Source: Mytilus galloprovincialis (taxonomy: Eukaryota > Mollusca > Bivalvia > Mytilida > Mytilidae). From it: a stretch of 64,000 nucleotides of DNA. Position numbers and translations under genes: made by a program. The notes beneath the pieces were generated by a model. It had not been told where the DNA came from, did no database searches, and saw only the letters and a program-made list of their open reading frames with translations. Each line of letters begins with the position of its first letter. Position 1 is the first letter of the stretch. Below, piece by piece: positions 60,101 to 64,000 of the stretch. The DNA lies in NCBI RefSeq assembly GCF_965363235.1, contig NC_134840.1, positions 90,842,416 through 90,906,415 on the forward strand, given 5' to 3'.

Positions 60101-63100
60101 TCCGTGACAATGTAAGAATCTTATAATTCAAAAAGATTAATTATTTAGAAGAAAAAAAAATAAACAAAAAAACAATTAACAACTTCCTTGATTTACCTAC
60201 TTGTAGTTCGGTATTTTTATCATACATGTACTTGTGCGAATCTTATAATCGAAATAGGATAAAAACAAATATTTCTGTGAGAAAAAACCCATTTTTCTAA
60301 AAATATCTTACGAACAAGGAATATAAAAAATTCAACATGTTAAACAGTGTTTGCATTATTGGAGTCGAAGATTTGTGTTTGTATAAAATGTGTATTATAA
60401 AATCATCAAACATTGTGTCACACCATGAAGTAAGATAACATTGTAATATGTTCAAGTCAAACAAAATCAGAAAGGTACCTTAACAAAAAATACATCACTT
60501 TTGGGGAGATAGACAAATTTGAAGAAAAAGTTAGCACATTGACTCGAATAAGGTGTGACCTAATATTCAAATGTCCTTTAATATTTGCTAAACTTTTTTG
60601 GAAATGGTATTAGGTGGTTAAATATGTTCGAAAACACATAACAATCTGACTGTCCTCCAGTTCCCGTTACCCTTTAGGAAAAAGTATTCGAATATTGAAT
60701 CGGCACCTTTTATTATTTCAGATCTATTAACAAATCTTCAACATACTGATGGAGCAAGGTAAAAATAAAAAATCAAATATCGTCATAAAATACACGCAGT
60801 AAATCAAGTTTACAGTAGTTTACCGCTGTTCAATAGTCACAATTTGATTAAGCAAATAAATCTGGGTAACAAACTAAAACCAAGGGAAACCCATCATTTG
60901 TAAGAGGAAAGCAACGGAACAACAGAAACACTGAACTACAACAAAAAGCAAATGCCAACATATAGAGAAACGGACCTTAGAAAACATCTGCCATATTCCG
61001 GGATGGGTTTATGACATTTGTAGGAAAAATAGTGGGTTAAACCTGGTTTTATGGCTAGTCAAATCTCCTTTATGTTAAATATGCAGCTTAAATGACAACA
61101 CTACACGACAAGAATACAGTACAAACAATCACAGGGACACTCAGCACAGAGAAATACATAAAAAGATAATATTACAAATGTATAATTTTAAGGATTAAAC
61201 TCGATTAGAAAGTTTAGATATCAGACGTACGTACAACCAAGGATTTTCTTATCCCAGGCATATATTACTTAGCCGTATTTGGCACAACTTTTTGAAATTT
61301 TGGATCCACATTGCTCTTCAACTTTGTACTTGTTTGGCTTTATAAATTTTTTGATATGAGTGTCACTGATGAGTCTTATGTAGACGAAACGCGCGTCTGG
61401 CGTACTAAATTATAATCATGGTACAATACAGAATATATGTTTCCAGAATTTTCAAAGAATCTAATGTCTTTGACAGATTTATCATAAACTGTTCTAGCCA
61501 GAAAAGGTTCCTTGAACAAATGTGACAATTCTGGTCTGTTTGTTATAGCCGCAATATTCTGGTTTTGAACGCAGAATCTGGGTTTCGATTTGAAATTACT
61601 ATAAGCTTTAATTTTATGTTATATAACTTATGGTGCACTCGGATCTAAGCGGATTATATTTTCTCAATCCGGTTAGGCATGGGTCTTTGTGAGAAATAGA
61701 TAGTTAAACATAAAAGTTTCTTTTTTTCTTACTAAAGGAAAAGATTCTTGAAGGACACATTTCAAGGAGTTCTTGATAAACTTAATGAACAGCTGAATGC
61801 TCTCGGGGCAACCTTTAAAGAAACATTCAAACAAGTAGGACAAGCTGCTGCTCAACAGGGAACAGATCTTTTAAACCAAGCTTTACAACAAGGAGCACAA
61901 GTAGCTGCTAATGGAGCAACAAGTAAGAGTCAGCATTAAACTTTGTCATGACAATAACTCATACAGTTGACAACATAAGAAAATGTTTAAATATTCATGT
62001 AGCATAATTATATCTACATCTATAAATTTGTTGTAAAGAATTATAAAAAAAATAAGGATGTTTGGTGGTATAATGTTCAAATCAGAGTGTTTCATTACTC
62101 GAAGAAAAATGCAAATTTTGTTGCAAGCTAACAATATAATACTGTTTCTGGTTTGAATTGGGAGTATTTCAATATCTCAGCTGCTGCGGTTTAATATGAA
62201 ATTGTAGTGTCAACTTATCCCTTTCATGAATGTGACCTACCGAATTAGACCATTTACCGGATTTGTAATCAAATAAGCAACACGACGGGTGCCACATGTG
62301 GAGCAGGATTTGCTTACCCTTCCGGAGCACCTGAGATTACCCCTAGTTTTTGGTGGGGTTCGTGTTGTTTATTCTTTAGTTTTCTATGTTGTGACATGTG
62401 TACTATTGTTTTTCTGTTTGTCTTTTTCATTTTTAACCATGGCGTTGTCAGTTTGTTTTAGATTTATGAGTTTGACTGTCCCTTTGGTATCTTTCGTCCC
62501 TCTTTTATCCATTAATATGATTTTAGTTCGCGCAAAAACGAAATGTAATTAAAACTTCACAAACTAGGTAGATTGTGTCGTAGAGATTGAAGTGATAGTC
62601 TCCCTGCAGATAGAATTATAGACTTCCGTTAATGGTGTAGTATTGAAAAGTCATCTATCATAGTTACGTATCAAAACGATGCGAAAAGTGAACCACATCC
62701 TTTAATTGATAAAATAGGATCCGTGTCACGATACCGTTTCTAAACTCTTTGTGTTTGCTATAGTGACAGCATGTATTTTGTTCGTGTTTTGTATTGCCAT
62801 TTCAATATAATGAATTTTACAATTGTGTTTAATCTATTTTTATTTGTATTACCTATATATTGCACTGTCATGTCGATAGCCATTATAATAGAATATGGGA
62901 ATGGTGTGCAGAAAAAAATATGTATATAAATCGCTTAAAACAGAAAACAAGAATTGACTTGCAACATCTGTAGTACATAAAAATGATCGTTTGTGGAACA
63001 ATTGTTTTAATTCATTAAAATTACAAGGGAACACATATAATCTTACTAACCTTAAGCTCCGCTTTAATATATTATGTTACAAAAAATGTTGCAAATGTTA

Positions 63101-64000
63101 TCACGAATTGTTTTTATTTTAGGTCTTTTAACGAATCTCCAAAACCCCGATGGAACAAGGTAAAATATTAATGTTTTTATAAAAATTATATCAGGGCTTA
63201 TGCTGACTATTTTTGTGTAAACTTTAATACTAATTGGGGTATTATCGTTTCCACTTAAATTTTCAACTAGGTATAAGCATTCTATCCAAGAATTTCAGGT
63301 TTAACCACAGAATTTGAAATAGGAAGTAAGTATATTTCAACTAATGATTAAGGACTACATTGGGAATATGAACAATGCATTTGTTCGTTTTGGCCAACAT
63401 GAATATACCTTAAAATGAACGAAGACTAAATTTTAAAGGTTGTGTTTTTTTTTTAAACATGCAACTTCTTTGTTTGGTCTGATGAATAGTTGTCTCATTG
63501 GCAATAAAACAATAAAATTACATATCCTTATTTTGTATTTGTATCGAATGTATAAGGAGCATTATCTTCACAAGACTTTGGATATAGGATATATATAATA
63601 GACAAACAATTGCAAATCCGTACTTTGGTATGAATCCCTATCATTGACTTCAAATTATCATGTCATCGTAGTAAACACATAAGGGACCCTAGGTGTCACA
63701 TATGGGGTAGCCTTCTAAGTTGGTTTTTGTAATCTGAACAATGAATTTTATTTTCTTAATTCCCAATCCAATCTTTGTTTACAGTATCCGGTGAAGTTTA
63801 AACTTGAAAAGTTTTTTTCATTGCAAACATTAATCTATATCGTACATTTTTGTTAAGAAAATATTCTTTTTTCCAATGTCGTCTAAAGATAAAACTTACA
63901 AATTTACAGAAAAAGGTTCTTAAAAGATACATTCCAAGGTGTCTTGGATCAACTGAAGGTGCAACTCCATGCTTTGGGTGAAACCTTTGGAGAAACTTTT
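51094..64000 (+). CDS. Secreted repeat-exon protein, alternating A/B exon cassettes (3' end outside window)
   Basis: Exon 1 (51094-51158) encodes a signal peptide, MKILVLLTACLLVAADA. Then come A exons 51577-51761, 52310-52494, 54548-54732, 55627-55811, 57044-57228, 59745-59929, 61738-61922 and 63910-64000 (cut by the window). B exons are 51912-51954, 53844-53886, 55171-55207, 56661-56706, 58497-58533, 60722-60758 and 63123-63159. All have GT-AG borders. A exons are 185 nt (phase 2 in, 1 out); B exons are 37, 43 or 46 nt (phase 1 in, 2 out). The visible coding sequence is exactly 577 codons. An A module reads KRFLKDTFQGVLDKLNEQL, then a GxTFxETFKQVGQ stretch, then DLLNQALQQG; a B module reads NLLTNLQHPDGTR. 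The modules are cysteine-free amphipathic helix. I do not recognise the family. A lipid- or membrane-binding secreted protein, possibly cut at Lys-Arg pairs, is inference. Confidence 0.85.
51577..51954 (+). other. Cassette 1 (exons A1 and B1)
   Basis: A1 (51577-51761) starts EERFLKDTLQG and lacks the Lys-Arg pair of later modules. It has LKVQLHALGGTF and an Ala-rich end. B1 (51912-51954) is 43 nt and reads LLTNLQHTSEPDP. The intron between them is only 150 bp. Confidence 0.85.
52310..53886 (+). other. Cassette 2 (exons A2 and B2)
   Basis: A2 (52310-52494) is the most divergent copy: KRFLKDDVQHILAQLKLQL, with DLLHQALQQGTNLAVKGAF at its end and a GTATGT donor. B2 (53844-53886) is 43 nt and reads LLTNLAHPDGTKA. 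The 1349-bp intron carries the remnant of a lost A exon. Confidence 0.85.
53359..53400 (+). pseudogene. Decayed A-exon remnant in the A2-B2 intron
   Basis: AAACAAGTAGGACAACTTGC continues as the DNA for KQVGQLAAPQGTYS, matching the central KQVGQ(A/V)AAQQGTD of the A exons at about 80 percent of bases. It is followed by TAG and unrelated sequence. The upstream GAAAAAAGAAG may be the eroded ETF segment. No splice sites remain. It marks a lost cassette. Confidence 0.7.
54548..55207 (+). other. Cassette 3 (exons A3 and B3)
   Basis: A3 (54548-54732) belongs to the LDKLNEQL type; B3 (55171-55207) is 37 nt (LLTNLQHPDGT). The intron start, GTAAGCGTCAGCATTAAA, is shared with the A7-B7 intron, showing that A3 and A7 are duplicates. 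Confidence 0.88.
55627..56706 (+). other. Cassette 4 (exons A4 and B4)
   Basis: A4 (55627-55811) is the LDQLKVQLHALGETFGETF type, identical in protein to the visible part of A8. B4 (56661-56706) is the longest B exon, 46 nt (LLTNLQHAAVTDET). An in-frame run of open codons before A4 in the intron is not coding. Confidence 0.88.
57408..57534. repeat. Inverted repeat with 27-28 bp arms
   Basis: ATAGAATGAAATTCAAAACA and GTGTGGCT pair with AGCCACAC and TGTTTTGAATTTCATTCTAT around a loop of about 70 bp. It lies in the A5-B5 intron and looks like a small foldback element. Confidence 0.75.
57905..58290 (-). repeat. Dispersed repeat R4, copy 1
   Basis: It contains GACAACGCCATGGCTAAAAA, CAACACGAACCCCACCAAAA, AATCTCAGGTGCTCTGGAAG and CACATGTGCCACCCGTCGTG. 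It is the reverse complement of the copy at 62270. Confidence 0.65.
59745..60758 (+). other. Cassette 6 (exons A6 and B6)
   Basis: A6 (59745-59929) has LNEQLKALGNTFSETF; B6 (60722-60758) reads LLTNLQHTDGA. The B5-A6 junction encodes Arg-Lys-Arg. Confidence 0.88.
61260..61425 (-). repeat. Dispersed repeat R3, copy 5
   Basis: Reverse copy in the B6-A7 intron with CGTATTTGGCACAACTTTTT, GCTCTTCAACTTTGTACTTG, GTCACTGATGAGTCTTATGT and GACGAAACGCGCGTCTGGCG. Confidence 0.65.
61738..63159 (+). other. Cassette 7 (exons A7 and B7)
   Basis: A7 (61738-61922) has LNEQLNALGATFKETF. B7 (63123-63159) starts with GT instead of AT, so the split codon becomes Ser instead of Asn, then LLTNLQNPDGT. The intron carries a reverse R4 copy (62270-62530). 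Confidence 0.88.
62270..62530 (+). repeat. Dispersed repeat R4, copy 2
   Basis: CACGACGGGTGCCACATGTG, CCGGAGCACCTGAGATTACC, TTTTTGGTGGGGTTCGTGTT and AACCATGGCGTTGTCAGTTT occur in mirror order to 57905-58290. The 87-codon open frame here is part of the repeat. Confidence 0.65.
63910..64000 (+). other. Cassette 8, start of exon A8
   Basis: Only the first 91 nt are in the window: KRFLKDTFQGVLDQLKVQL, then HALGETFGETF. It matches A4 residue for residue. Confidence 0.85.

Noticed and set aside
62289-62552. 87-codon hydrophobic frame
   Set aside because: It lies entirely in dispersed repeat R4.
1-64000. Complete LTR retrotransposon, Polinton or virus-derived element
   Set aside because: No paired long terminal repeats, capsid, integrase or protease-like frames were seen.

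Overview
The window looks like nuclear DNA of a bivalve mollusc, most likely a mytilid mussel. It is AT-rich, has small exons with GT-AG introns of 0.1-5 kb, and holds many dispersed repeats, palindromic MITEs, a tRNA-derived SINE and microsatellites. There is no sign of operons, bacterial promoters or CRISPR. The species assignment is inference; splice sites, exon phases and repeat boundaries were read directly from the sequence.

Layout. (1) 1-4.8 kb: coding-like 3' exons of an unrecognised plus-strand gene. (2) 9.5-38.6 kb: three tandem plus-strand LITAF-domain genes (9522-15005, 21809-29708, 36429-38645). They share a phase-2 intron that cuts the hydrophobic part of the zinc-binding LITAF domain. 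Their introns and spacers carry a Harbinger fossil, a SINE pair, a 509-bp tandem duplication, a 1.48-kb TIR element with an internal satellite, a LINE fragment and many palindromes. (3) 41.1-42.4 kb, minus strand: a two-exon RING-finger protein with an N-terminal Met-Gly-Asn-Cys acylation signal. (4) 44.8-46.4 kb: two tandem copies of a dispersed repeat, one split by an 880-bp Harbinger-type MITE; the other copy preserves the empty site. (5) 49.35-49.84 kb, minus strand: two possible exons of an Ig-like domain. (6) 51.1-64.0 kb, plus strand, running off the window: a secreted protein built from repeated exon cassettes.

The most remarkable system is the last gene. After a signal-peptide exon, a 185-nt exon (A, about 62 residues, amphipathic helical) alternates with a 37-46-nt exon (B). 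Seven complete A exons, seven B exons and the start of an eighth A exon are visible, giving at least 577 residues. Every A exon enters in phase 2 and leaves in phase 1, and every B exon does the reverse, so one A+B cassette can be added or lost without changing frame. From the second module on, each starts with a Lys-Arg pair. Intron similarity shows that a larger four-cassette block was also duplicated, and a decayed A exon lies in one intron. I do not recognise the family. A secreted lipid- or membrane-interacting polyprotein cut into about 75-residue units is a hypothesis only.

The LITAF cluster and the RING gene both suggest membrane-linked ubiquitin and endosomal biology, since LITAF proteins recruit NEDD4-type ligases through PPxY motifs (present in two of the three copies). 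Nothing in the window shows that they act together.
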